From the NCBI GenBank assembly GCA_010645155.1, contig CM021319.1, forward strand, positions 2,662,343 to 2,726,342: 64,000 nucleotides of DNA, written 5' to 3'. This DNA comes from Tigriopus japonicus. Taxonomy: Eukaryota > Arthropoda > Copepoda > Harpacticoida > Harpacticidae. This document shows, one piece after another, positions 37,874 through 48,100 of the stretch (its first letter is position 1; every line of letters begins with the position of its first letter). Both the position numbers and the translations under genes were made by a program. The notes under the pieces were generated by a model. The model made no database searches. It worked only from the letters and a program-made list of their open reading frames with translations, and had not been told where the DNA came from.

Positions 37874-37920
37874 TGCTTGCAGTTGGCAAATAGTCAAGGC
37901 ATCCGACATCATCATTCAAC

Positions 37921-37935
37921 ATGAACAAGTTTGTG
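37921..37935 (+). CDS. possible first coding exon (MNKFV) of an unidentified gene
   Basis: ATGAACAAGTTTGTG is followed directly by GTAAGC, a good splice donor. Very short first exons of the MxKFV type followed by a phase-0 intron are common in arthropod cuticle and other secreted-protein genes. No second exon encoding the rest of a signal peptide is visible in the next 1 kb. It may be a remnant or the start of a gene whose exons I cannot see. The open frame reading on to 38106 looks non-coding. Confidence 0.3.
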
Positions 37936-39131
37936 GTAAGCGATTTCATGATAAACATGAAGCAGGATAATGGTGACGAAATTAAGACAAATGACGGTAC
38001 GACGATGATTCGTTCCATTTTTCAAAATTATCTTAAAAAGGTTCTCGTTTTGGTTCAAAATGTAACAAAGAGCAAAAATCAATTACAAAACTTTAAGGAA
38101 ACTTGAAGAAAGGCCGGTCAATGTAAAGCCCAAATAAACAACACAAAAGAAAGATTAAAAAATATGATATAAATTAGCCTTTTTTAAGGCTTTATACGCA
38201 CGTAGTTGTTGGCATTGAAATTTTAAGGAAACTTGTCGATAGGTCGCAAATTATTTCTTTTTTTCATTGAATTGACAACCAAACTCGAACCAACAAACAA
38301 CTTTTGGGACACCCTCTTCAAAGACAACATCAAAAGAAAAATGTTTACAAACTCAACACAAAGGCTAGACTATTTTTCTTCTTGTTTTTCAAAAAAGCGC
38401 AGCCGCTTTTGTAAAAGCCAAAAAAAAATTTAAAAAAATGCTGGAAAATGGTATTATTGTACTTCCGAAGAAGACTTTGGTAGCTATGCGGAAAACTTGA
38501 AACTTAATTTTCAACTTTTTTAAATTCTTATTTCCTATTTATGTCAAATCAAATTCCTAAAATGCTACAAAATCTTTAAATTCATTTTAAGACAACGCTT
38601 GCTTAAACCCCTACCAGCATGACACCACATAATCATTAGATCATTTATTTTTTTATCTTATATTTTATTTACAATTACGACTGTTGCCTGACAGAGGTCA
38701 TAGGAGGTTCAAAATCCTCCAAAGACCAATCTTATATTCGAAAGCTGATATTTCGGACTAGTAGAGGCCAAACTGACAATCTATTAACGACGATTTCTTA
38801 AAACTGGAAACATAGGTAAGCCCTCTAGAGTTAATTATAATTACTTTGATTTCAAATATACTTGATTAGAATTACATTGAAATGTAATTGCATTTAAATT
38901 ACATCGTCGTACCAAATTTATAATGAAATGAAAAGAATAAATGGATAACAGTCTACCGGAAACGTCTTCGTTTTGGAGGAAAGTCTTCCTTCCATACAAA
39001 ATATTGTTTATTGTTTGGACCACTCAAACATCATGATTGACGATAAAAGAGTATTGGTTTTAAGAGAAAAAATGAATAGCGGAAGAGAGAGAGAGAAAAA
39101 AAACCCAATATCTTTCACTTTCTTCTCTTAT
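37936..39131. other. AT-rich intergenic sequence, no gene seen
   Basis: No domain-bearing frame is seen. A TAATTACA/TTAAATTACAT-like patch lies at about 38860-38920, downstream (in minus-strand terms) of the reverse-transcriptase fragment. Confidence 0.5.
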
Positions 39132-39785
39132 TCATTGGTTAGCCAACAGTCTCTTGAACGCAGACGTTTTGTCAGCGGATCTCACAGTAGGTGGTAACTT
39201 ATTCCAAATCCTGGTCATCCGAACGAAGAAGGAATGGTGTCTGAGTCTAGTCTTAGCAAGGGGTTCAAAGAGCGGTTGACTAGCTTTCCACCTGGTCTTC
39301 ATTTGCGTGCTTTCCGCAAGTACGAAGAAAGGGGGCGCATCTCCTAATGGAGTGATGGGTACATGGCCAGAACGCATTTTAAAAGTAAAAATCAAGTCCA
39401 ATCGTTCACGCCTCTCTTCCAACGATTGGAGCGAAAGAATGGATAGGCGGTTTTCGTAGGGTAGGTCCCAGAGGTTTTTAACCAACTTTGTAGCTCTTCT
39501 CTGAACCTTTTCGATAATTTTTGCGTCACCGCGGTTAATGGGATTCCAAATTTGCGATGAAAACTCGAGAAGTGGACGCACGTATGTTTTGAATAGTCCC
39601 ATAAAATTTTTTGGATCCCTGGATAAGAAATGACGCCGGATCATTCCCAACACTTTGTTCGACTTTAAAATTAGGCTTGCACAATGGCCACTGAATGTTA
39701 ATCGACTGTCAAATGAGACTCCCAAATCAACGTGACGTGATTGACGTGAGAGGGAGTTTCCGCCAATCTTATAGTCGAAATCCAC
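39132..39785 (-). pseudogene. non-LTR retrotransposon reverse transcriptase, C-terminal fragment (CR1/Jockey-like)
   Basis: The 217-codon frame covers only the end of a non-LTR reverse transcriptase and what follows it. Blocks seen are DLGVSFDSRLTF, LFKTYVRPLLEFSSQIWNP, VQRRATKLV, RLSILSLQSLEERR and, near the end, RHHSFFVRMTRIWNKLP. The catalytic part and the endonuclease are missing, so the copy is 5'-truncated near 39800, as is usual for dead LINE copies. It shares this block order with the element at 62-63 kb but is clearly diverged from it. It has no internal stop. Confidence 0.85.
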
Positions 39786-40227
39786 GCCGTTTTGGATTTC
39801 ATTTTTTGATGTAACTAGCTTTTTTCAGCTTTTTGGGGTCAAAAATGGACCATTCAAACCCAAATAACTTAGCTAAATGGTCTCTAAAAATAGATTAAAT
39901 AGTTTTTCAAAAGATATGATTCATAGGTTTTTCTGTATATAACTTTTTCCCTGGACCTAAACTTAGATCATACAATAAAAGTAAAGTTGTTCTCCATTAA
40001 ATTTTTAAGTAATTCGATACAAATCTAAAAAGCCATTTGAAACACCGTGGATTGTTATATTGTTCGTTCACAATCTGTTTACAATCTATTTTAACAATTT
40101 AATTTAAGAATTTATTTAAGTAACATTCACATTTTATTTTTTCGAGAATCTGCTCTAAAATCAATTATGTTTGACAAAATGATTGTTTCAAAGACCTCAA
40201 TACGGATCCGATCCGACACTGAGCCAC

Positions 40228-40509
40228 CTACTGGCCAATCCGGACCCATCCCTCCTTTTTAATTCCTGAGTCACTAGCCAATGGAAATGAAGATACACTC
40301 AGGATTCCATGCATTCCATTTTTGGTTTTCCATGTGGGTAGATTTTTCATAAGTAAATCGATGGTTTCATCCCTGAGTTGCTTTATGCATTGTTTTAAAT
40401 TCCAAACCGTTTCAATTCCTTGAAAATGTTTCAGTAAGTGTACTGCCAATGTATAAATTTTGTAATCAAGTTCATGTATTTCTTGGATTCCTTGGAGAGA
40501 ACATAACAT
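40228..40509 (-). other. unidentified 93-codon open frame beside the P-like element
   Basis: The frame lies just beyond the transposase 3' end on the same strand and encodes a Leu/Lys/Ile-rich helical-looking peptide. I see no family signature. It might be residual element sequence or chance. Confidence 0.15.
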
Positions 40510-40632
40510 TATTTACATGGCTTGTCACATACATCAACAAGATTTGGGGGCCTCACATAATTCTTTGATCATCATGACATTCAACAATTATCACAGAATA
40601 TAATACATGAGATGGCAAGGGTAAGGCTTATA

Positions 40633-42917
40633 TTACTGAAGACAATTAACTCTGAGACGCATCTCAACACTCTTACTCGAATTTCGCTCTCCTTTTTTCT
40701 TCTTGGATTGATTGTCTCTGATATCATTAGCCATCGCGTATAATCGAGTGCGAAAAATTTGGTTGGGTAAGTTTTGACTAAGCTTGTGGCAACCAGGAAT
40801 GTTCGTTTGAGGCTCAAATGATTCCACTAAGCGTTGTAGAACATTTCTTCCAAATGATTTGGCCAAGTCACAAGCTAGATTCTGGAAATGCTCTTCAGCA
40901 GGTTGGAAGAACTTTTTAAAAATATCATCAGGGCATTTGACCAAACTGTGTCCAGTAATGTCCTTAATGGTTTGGAGGCTGGCACATTCGTTATCTGGGG
41001 TTAATTCTCCAGTCGATTCAATTGTTGGTAGGCATGACCCACACGTGGTGTGACGTAGAAAAGAATATCTTTCGTCATTTTGGTGAGTTCTTTGGAATCT
41101 TGATTTTGAATCGAGTGTGGGAAGAAATTTGCATGTGATTCGGGATTTTCGTTTTTGCGCTCAGTGTTTAGAGCTTTAAGGGTATCTTTGTCCAAGAAAT
41201 CCGCTAAATCTGTTCCTTCGGCAAAATCGTAGCTACTGTTTTTGTGCTCCCTCAGATATTGCGAGATAGTGATGGCCCTTAGATTATATTTAAACTCCTT
41301 TGCAGTGGGAACAGGGTTCTTGGACCTTACCATGGAAAATAGGTTCTCTAGAGAATCTTGGCTCATCCGGCTGGTCATGAAGAAAGAAAGGCCCTTCACG
41401 TCCAAGAGATAATAGGCAAGGTTGATCAATGTTTGTGTACTCATAATGACTCCTGTCTGAATGGGTTTCCAACCACCTTTGACGAAGGTAATGTCGTGAA
41501 AGAGCTTGATAACATCTTTTAAAAAGGTGATGGCCTCGTCAAACTTGTCTTCTCTATTACGGCTCAAGGCTCGTCTGATTTCTCTTGAGCTAACCATCTT
41601 CTTACAGTGTCCACAAACGCTGCGGTGGTGAGTATATCCGAAGAATACCCTTGTTCTTTCACTAAATAAATCAATCCGTCCACTACAGGTTTGGAGAACA
41701 AAGCACGTGCTCCGGCAACACTCATTTTGTCAAAGTGAGTAGGATGGACCACTCTCTCAGAAAGTTTTGTAGCAAGCTTCAAACCAGGCTTCTCTTGTGC
41801 TTTCCTCAAGAGTTCGATGTGATCCATGGTAGCTCTAGCAGAAGAGAGTCCTTTGGCTTGTACAAACCAATCCGGTAAAATGATGTCTTGAGCAAGCTTC
41901 TTGATACTGTTATCTCCACAAAAAAGACCACGAATATTCTTAAGGACATGTGGAGGATCGGGCATGAAATGCAACAATTTGCTTTCATCGCAGGGATGAG
42001 GCACATTCACATCCCATGAACTATTCTTCCCAAACTTGATTCCAAATCAATTAAAGCACGTCAAATTTGAGCTGCCCATGTCAGCAGTGACATTGATGAC
42101 TTCTAAGCCCACTTTGAGTGAACGGGTTACTATGTCTTTCACAATGGGACCAATCACAGTGCCATCAACAGATCCCGAGGTGTAAAAATATGCTACGGTT
42201 TGTTTCCATCTTGACGTAATTCCACAAATTTGGAAAACGAGGGCTTTTGTGGCTTGACCAGAATGATGTGGAAGAGCGACATTTCCGAGAAAGGAATCAC
42301 TCTTGAGGTCGCAATCAAAGGATGGCTTTAAAGACATCTCATCCATAGTCAGACCACACAGACGATCATTTGGTTCCATGGTGGAGGATTTAATTCGGAG
42401 CATTTCAAAAACCTCGTGAAGAACTCCACTTTCGAAATGAATGTCTGCAGTCCTCCATCGTAAGGTTCTTATGGAAGGTAAAGGATATCCAAGATCCTGA
42501 AGTACTCCATAGCCAGCCGCTCCACACGAAAACCGGATTCTTAACGCTTTTTTGATCGTATTATTGGTCCACGAGGACCATCTCATTGTTCCTTTTTGTA
42601 AAAAGCGGCATTCATCATCTTGGAAAAGTTGCGAGTTTGGGGTTTGGCCTTCACTACGTCCCTTCTTTAACTCCTTAATTTCGAGTTCTTGCTGTCGTAT
42701 TTTCATTTTTGCCTGTCTTAGTTCCATCTCCAAGATATGAGTGCCATGTTCGGTAGATGACACCTCAATTGAGGACCTGGACCAGGACTCAGTCATTATT
42801 TGAGGCACTTTAGTTTGTCCAAAACTGATGATTGACCGTTGCAATCTTCAAAAATATGTGTATCATGGGAACTGCGAGCTGTTGCCGCATGAAATCCACT
42901 ATTATTAAAGTGCTCTA
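40633..42917 (-). mobile_element. degraded P-element-like transposon with THAP9-type transposase lacking a THAP domain
   Basis: Minus-strand frames at 42796-42047, 42046-41564, 41597-41001 and about 41010-40633 together resemble a P-element/THAP9 transposase. Landmarks are a coiled coil (ELRQAKMKIRQQELEIKELK), CGLTMDEMSLKPSFDCD and TADMGSSN with candidate catalytic aspartates, DPPHVLKNIRG, HPTHFDKMSVAGARALFS and MTSRMSQDSLENLFSMVRSK with the late acidic residue. The first two frames are in register and separated by one stop (42047-42049); frameshifts lie near 41600 and 41010, so the gene is dead. The right terminus at 42917 carries inverted-repeat sequence shared with the MITE at 61277. Only about 120 bases separate terminus and coiled coil, leaving no room for a C2CH THAP domain. 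No left terminus is found. Confidence 0.82.
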
Positions 42918-43760
42918 GTCAGGACCATTGTTTTGATAACAAGTATACATATTTGTACTTTGGCTGGATTTATTACTCTTAGTATGCTCCAATTCCTGAG
43001 GATGTGACTAGATTGAGATTGGGCACTGATCACATGGGGATGGGTTGATTAGCCATGAACAAGGTTTGATTTGAACCAATTGAAATGGTAGTCAAAATGG
43101 TTTCCTAAGTATGTAGCATTGTGACAGGCTATTCTGGGTTTACTTGTCAATCGCGACTTATTTTGAGGATCTCTACTTTCTCTACTAAATTTTCTGTCAG
43201 AGGAAAACATAAAAGTTAGTGGTCCATATGTGCTCTTGTTTCAAAATCAAAAGGATTTTTTATTCTGTCCTTCAACCAGATGAAAGAAGTGGCTGATCTC
43301 TTTTAGCAAATAAATGAGAAATGAGAGCTTGTTGGAATAGGAAAACGAAGTGAGGGAAAAGGATTCAAGACAAGGAGGGAAGGAGAAAGGTTTAAACAAC
43401 TTCTACGCCGGCTTTTTAATTGGTCATTTCAAATCTATGTTTTAAATTTCTGTCTTTAAATTTGGCAGGACACACTACTATTTGTCTTATTGGATGTCCA
43501 TGTTCTTCTTTAACTGCGTTGACCTTCATGGTGTGGTATTCTATATTTGGTAATCATATCGATGCTCAGCTGAAATAAACCGAGTGCTCTCTTGTTCTCG
43601 ATTTGGACGACGTACAAAGCTTCTTCTCGTCTTCCGTCCTATTTCGGGTCACGCCCATTCTACAATGGTTCGAACATTGCCATGCTTATCTGGATCACTG
43701 AGAACGAACGGTGCTCTCCATAATAAGAAGAGCAAGATCGTGTCCTTCATGGCCACTTTT
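42918..43760. other. intergenic, no gene seen
   Basis: No recognisable frame or repeat. The open frame that starts at 43584 runs into the assembly gap and is not credible. Confidence 0.5.
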
Positions 43761-43946
43761 CTCTTGTTTTGGAGCCACTTAGCTAGGCTCACTAGATTCC
43801 TAAATTTATTGCGCGATCATNNNNNNNNNNNNNNNNNNNNNNNNNNNNNNNNNNNNNNNNNNNNNNNNNNNNNNNNNNNNNNNNNNCTCTTGTTTTGGTG
43901 CCACTTAGCTAGGCTCACTAGATTCCTAAATTTATTGCGCGATCAT
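43761..43946. other. assembly gap of 66 Ns flanked by a duplicated 60 bp sequence
   Basis: Ns occupy 43821-43886. The 60 bases before the gap (43761-43820, from CTCTTGTTTTGG to GCGCGATCAT) recur immediately after it (43887-43946) with one mismatch seen. It is either a real tandem repeat that broke the assembly or one locus joined to itself. Confidence 0.9.
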
Positions 43947-44613
43947 TGCAAACAAACAATGTTACCAAGATGCTGAACCCAACATTGGTTACTATGTTTA
44001 ACCGTATTTGTTGCTCACAAAGTTGAATAGACAAAAACAATCTCCTTGGAAATGAATAATGAACGAACTAAATACGTGGATAGGGTTGTTCAGCTTGGAT
44101 TGGAGTTGTTCTTGAGGTATTTCAAAACGAAGGTTTGATGTAAGTTTGGTTAGAATTCTCGTTTCTGAATCGCTTTCACATTCACATACAAAACACGCCA
44201 ACTAAAAAAAGTGAATATGCTTCCCAAGGGCCGAAATATTACAAATTTTCGCTAGTCTTGAACTGATAACCCAGTTCCTAAAACCGTGAAAGAAACCATA
44301 AAATGCCCCTTTGAAACATGATTTTTCTTGCATTTTTCTTTGGCATTGTGGGCCACTTTTATATACATGATGAAGGACCTTTAAGGTATGTTTTATTTGC
44401 ATTATATTCCCATGCCTCATGATAACCTACAAAAGGAATAACACAAAATCATAAACGGGCGTGGTAGATGTATTTTTAGTTCCTCGCAAAGAAAACACTT
44501 TGGGCGAAAGACCAATAATCTAAGTTTCCATCAAATCAAGGCTGGTTGATCTCTGCGGTGTCCTCTAGAGCGTTATTGAACTCGCCTTCTTTTTCTTCGT
44601 TGGCAATAACTTT
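43947..44613. other. 3' flank of the BTB zinc-finger gene
   Basis: This should contain the 3' UTR. A minus-strand AATAAA lies at about 44393-44398. No other gene is seen. Confidence 0.4.
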
Positions 44614-47238
44614 TCAGACGGAAAACGTTGGGTCCAGCTTTCCAGCATCTTGAAGGAACTTTTTTTGTGCTGGATTGGCAAGTTTCGGGATCATATTGTG
44701 AGTAATCCCCAAATGACGACGCACATTGGAGTGTTGGGGTCCTTCATAGGAGCATAATTGGCATTTAAAAACTTCAGGCTTGGTTTCACTCGTCGTCACG
44801 TACTCGTTGAGCTGCTTGCGTAGATGGGCGACCAGATGACCTTTGGCCAATGGTAGAGGATAGTTTTTCAAACAGTCCGGACATTTAACACTTTGCAGCG
44901 GTTTTTTGAGGGCCTTTTTTGTCCGTGAACCGAGTCTACTTGGCTTTAGTAACATTCCTTGAGCATCATCGAGGAATTTCTTTTGAGCTACAGTGCTATA
45001 TTTCATCATCATCTTGTGTTTCACACCGATATGATAAGGCACACTGTAGATATTATTTGATTCATATGAGCAGAATTGGCATTGGAAAAGTCCACACACG
45101 GATTCACTCTTCTTTACGTGTTTGTTGAGTTTTTTCCGCAGATGGCGGACCAAATGAAGTTTGACTTGAAATGGATGGACGAGTCTATTACAATCCGGAC
45201 ACTCGAGGGCACGCCTGTCTTTTTTTGCCGATGTCTCATTGTTGGTGGCATGTTCCAAACCATTGTTGTCTTCAATCCCTATTCCATATCGTTTACTTAC
45301 TATATCTTGACCATCCAGGATAAACTTCTTTTGGCCAGCATTTGTAAATTTAAACATCTTATCATGAGTCACACCCACATGACGTTTCATCCTAAAGCTG
45401 GAAGTTGTTTCATAAGAACAGAATTGACACTCGAAAACTTCAGGCTTGGATTTACTTTTTTTTAAGAACTCGTTGAGCTTCTTCACTAAATGGTTTATCA
45501 TGTGATATTTAACTCGAGATGGTTGTATGAGACTCTGGCAATCTGGACATTCGAGCGCATGCTCGTCCTTTTTCGGCAGTGATTCATTGTCTGTGGCATC
45601 TTGCAAACCAGTGTTGGCTTCAATCTCTACGTTGTTCTCCCCGTTTTCAGGGAATTCTTCATTCTCCTGGATCCGATTTCTGGTCCTCAGATTGAAGAGC
45701 TTCCTCTTCCTCCTTTGCTTACTTATTATATCTTGACCATCCTGGATAAACTTCTTTTGAGCAGCATTTGTAAATTTAGACATCTTACCATGAGTCACGC
45801 CCACATGACGTTTCATACTGAGGCTGAAAGTTGTTTCATAAGAACAGAATTGACACTGGAAAACATCAGGCTTGGATTCACTTCTTTTCAAGAGCTCGTT
45901 GAGTTCCTTTGGTAAATGGCTGATCAAATGATATTTGACTTGAGATGGATGTATGAGACTCTGGCAATCTGGACATTCAAGCGCACACTCACCATTTAGC
46001 ATACTCTTTGAGAGCGTGCCGTTGAGCGATAAACTTGATGGTTGGTTTATTGGGGAAACCATTGTTGGGCTTGACCCACCAAAATCATTGAAATGCTGCG
46101 ACTGACTCTCTATGGAATCCTCACGCGGACTTACAATCTCTGGCTCGATGTCATTGTTCTCGTTCTCTGGGTCATCTTTATTTTCCAGGATCCGTTGGCT
46201 TGTCCTGCGTTGGTTTAGGTTCTTCTTTATTTTTTCTGGCGACGAGTTGCAGGGTGGTTTTAAAGACGAAATTCTTGGTTTGAGAATTAGCTCTTGAGCA
46301 TCATGAAGGAACTTCATTTGGGCTTCATTGGCAAATTTCGTGATGAAATCATGGGTCACGCCCAAATGACGACTCATATAGCAAGGTAGTGCTGTTTCAT
46401 ACGAACAAAGTGACTCTGGACACTTGAAAACTCCAGACACGGACTTACTCCGCGTCAATAATGCACGAAGCTCCTCCTTAAGATGGACGGCTAAATGCTG
46501 TCGGACTTGCCTTGGACTAAAAAGACTCTTGCAATCGGGACATTCGATCAAACGCTCATCATTTTGTAGGCAAACCAAGCTCTTGCTCCCGTTCAAAGAC
46601 CGTTGTCTAGTAAGTCGTGCAGTCAATTGGGGCTCCACCGTTGATGGATCTGTCACGGTTGGCGGTTGCTGTGGGTTTGGTGCTTCTGATTCAATCTTGT
46701 CATGTTGGCTCTTCTTGTGCCTTTTCAAGGCGATTTTCAAAGGGAATATCTCATAGCATTCGTCACACACAAAGACCCGTGGGTTGGTCGGCGATTTCAA
46801 AGGAATTGACACCTGCTCCTGGGCGTCCCGAGCATCAAAAGAGTTGGACCCGTCTTCGTTGCTGCCCTGGTTCTTGAAAAAATTATCGTAATCAGCTATT
46901 GGCACACAGAGCTGCAGGAGTTGGCAAATCTCCCGAAAAGGTTGATAGTCCCTTTTTGTAATCCGCACTTGACCCGTGTACACCATTTCCACGACCATTT
47001 CCATATGTTCTTTGCGAATCTCGGGCAAGGAAATGTTCAAATCCAAGGGAAAAAGTTCCCGGCCAATCACGAAACGTTGCATGAGATCACTGAAGAAGGG
47101 CGAGATGCCGGCAAAGATCATTTGATGGGCGGACACGTTGCCGTTGGCGCAATGAAAGACCAAATCCGTGTTCTGAGACACCCTTTGACACTCACGAAAA
47201 TCGGCCAACACACCCTGAGTTTCCCAATCAAAGCCCAT
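44614..47238 (-). CDS. BTB domain C2H2 zinc-finger protein with five repeated two-finger modules
   Basis: Probably a nuclear DNA-binding regulator; the target is unknown. The protein is 874 residues from ATG 47238 (AAAATGG); the frame runs upstream to a TTG at 47310 without another ATG. Residues about 10-115 form a BTB dimerisation domain (TDLVFHCANGNVSAHQMIFA, SPFFSDLM, MVVEMVYTG). One classical finger lies at about 158-180 (CDECYEIFPLK...HKKSQH). Five modules of about 90 residues follow, at about 232-321, 421-508, 563-650, 679-767 and 784-866. Each has a CPDC..H-x3-H finger, a Leu/Lys helix, a CxxCSYE..H-x4-H finger and an AQKKFLQDAQ-type tail. That makes about 11 fingers in total. The first module has an extra residue pair in its second finger (CPESLC). 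Linkers between modules are acidic and variable. There are no introns, stops or frameshifts. Confidence 0.92.
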   Translation of the reverse strand: MGFDWETQGVLADFRECQRVSQNTDLVFHCANGNVSAHQMIFAGISPFFSDLMQRFVIGRELFPLDLNISLPEIRKEHMEMVVEMVYTGQVRITKRDYQPFREICQLLQLCVPIADYDNFFKNQGSNEDGSNSFDARDAQEQVSIPLKSPTNPRVFVCDECYEIFPLKIALKRHKKSQHDKIESEAPNPQQPPTVTDPSTVEPQLTARLTRQRSLNGSKSLVCLQNDERLIECPDCKSLFSPRQVRQHLAVHLKEELRALLTRSKSVSGVFKCPESLCSYETALPCYMSRHLGVTHDFITKFANEAQMKFLHDAQELILKPRISSLKPPCNSSPEKIKKNLNQRRTSQRILENKDDPENENNDIEPEIVSPREDSIESQSQHFNDFGGSSPTMVSPINQPSSLSLNGTLSKSMLNGECALECPDCQSLIHPSQVKYHLISHLPKELNELLKRSESKPDVFQCQFCSYETTFSLSMKRHVGVTHGKMSKFTNAAQKKFIQDGQDIISKQRRKRKLFNLRTRNRIQENEEFPENGENNVEIEANTGLQDATDNESLPKKDEHALECPDCQSLIQPSRVKYHMINHLVKKLNEFLKKSKSKPEVFECQFCSYETTSSFRMKRHVGVTHDKMFKFTNAGQKKFILDGQDIVSKRYGIGIEDNNGLEHATNNETSAKKDRRALECPDCNRLVHPFQVKLHLVRHLRKKLNKHVKKSESVCGLFQCQFCSYESNNIYSVPYHIGVKHKMMMKYSTVAQKKFLDDAQGMLLKPSRLGSRTKKALKKPLQSVKCPDCLKNYPLPLAKGHLVAHLRKQLNEYVTTSETKPEVFKCQLCSYEGPQHSNVRRHLGITHNMIPKLANPAQKKFLQDAGKLDPTFSV

Positions 47239-47484
47239 TTTGTCTCCGGTGGCGGGCAAGGCAGGATTGGAGGGAACCAAAACGTGTTCAAGACCCTGAA
47301 TACGTATCAAATATCGACGTCCAAGGAAGAGTTGAGGTCACAGATCATATGTTAAGGAGGAAGAAACTCCGATGTATGTGACCGCGTTCTGGGTTTGTTT
47401 GGGTCTACGAAAGGGAAGCCACAAAGGTGATCTCAGGGTGGCCAACTTTTTTTGGAGCGACGATACTAGTTAAAGTCAAATCAA

Positions 47485-47640
47485 TGCCAGAAAAATGTTA
47501 ATTGGAAAATGGAAAATGCTAGAAAAATGCTAATTGGAAAATGGAAAATGCAAGAAAAATGCTAATTGGAAAATGGAAAATGCTAGAAAAATGCTAGAAA
47601 AATGCTAATTGGAAAATGGAAAATGCTAGAAAAATGCTAC
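47485..47640. repeat. tandem repeat of about 32 bp, four to five copies
   Basis: The unit is AATTGGAAAATGGAAAATGC followed by TAGAAAAATGCT. Copies differ by single bases and one copy has an extra TAGAAAAATGC. It begins about 250 bases upstream of the zinc-finger start codon. Confidence 0.9.
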
Positions 47641-47919
47641 TTTTTCTAATACAAAAAAGGGACTGCAGCGGCCATTAGTGAACATTTGAATCTATATTTT
47701 GACTTTGATTTTGCTGAAATGGACACAAAATATATATTTCTGCTCCTTGCCAACACTAGTTACGAACTTTGCCTTCAAAAAATTCTAATGCATTGATTGT
47801 GAAATAAATCATAAAGAGCAAAACTAAACATATTGGCAAGCCATGCAGCACTTGTTTTTGATGACAACTATAAAAGTTATTTTCTTAAATAATTTAAGGT
47901 TGGAAAGAAACCAAACATT

Positions 47920-48100
47920 ATGTTTAAGGAAGCCAGAATGGCTATGTTTAAGGAAGCCAATATGGCCGCGCGTTCTTGAAAGGGCCGAGTGTAAGTGCTT
48001 CCCCAGACGGCGTAGGTTCGAATCCTGTTGGGGGTCAGATTGAAGCTGGCGGGAGAAATCCTTTAAGGAAGCCAGAGTGGCCACGCGTACTAGCGCGTAT
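47920..48100. repeat. tRNA-derived (Leu/Ser-like) SINE or pseudogene fragments
   Basis: GGAAGCCAGAATGGC-type 5' ends occur three times (about 47929, 47953 and 48066). GGCCGAGTG resembles box A, and GTAGGTTCGAATCCTGTTGG at about 48010-48029 holds a good box B inside what looks like a class II tRNA 3' half. The arms do not fold into a proper cloverleaf, so I do not call a working tRNA. Confidence 0.4.

Noticed and set aside
43584..43976. 130-codon frame spanning the N gap
   Set aside because: It reads through 66 unknown bases and a duplicated flank, so it is an artefact.
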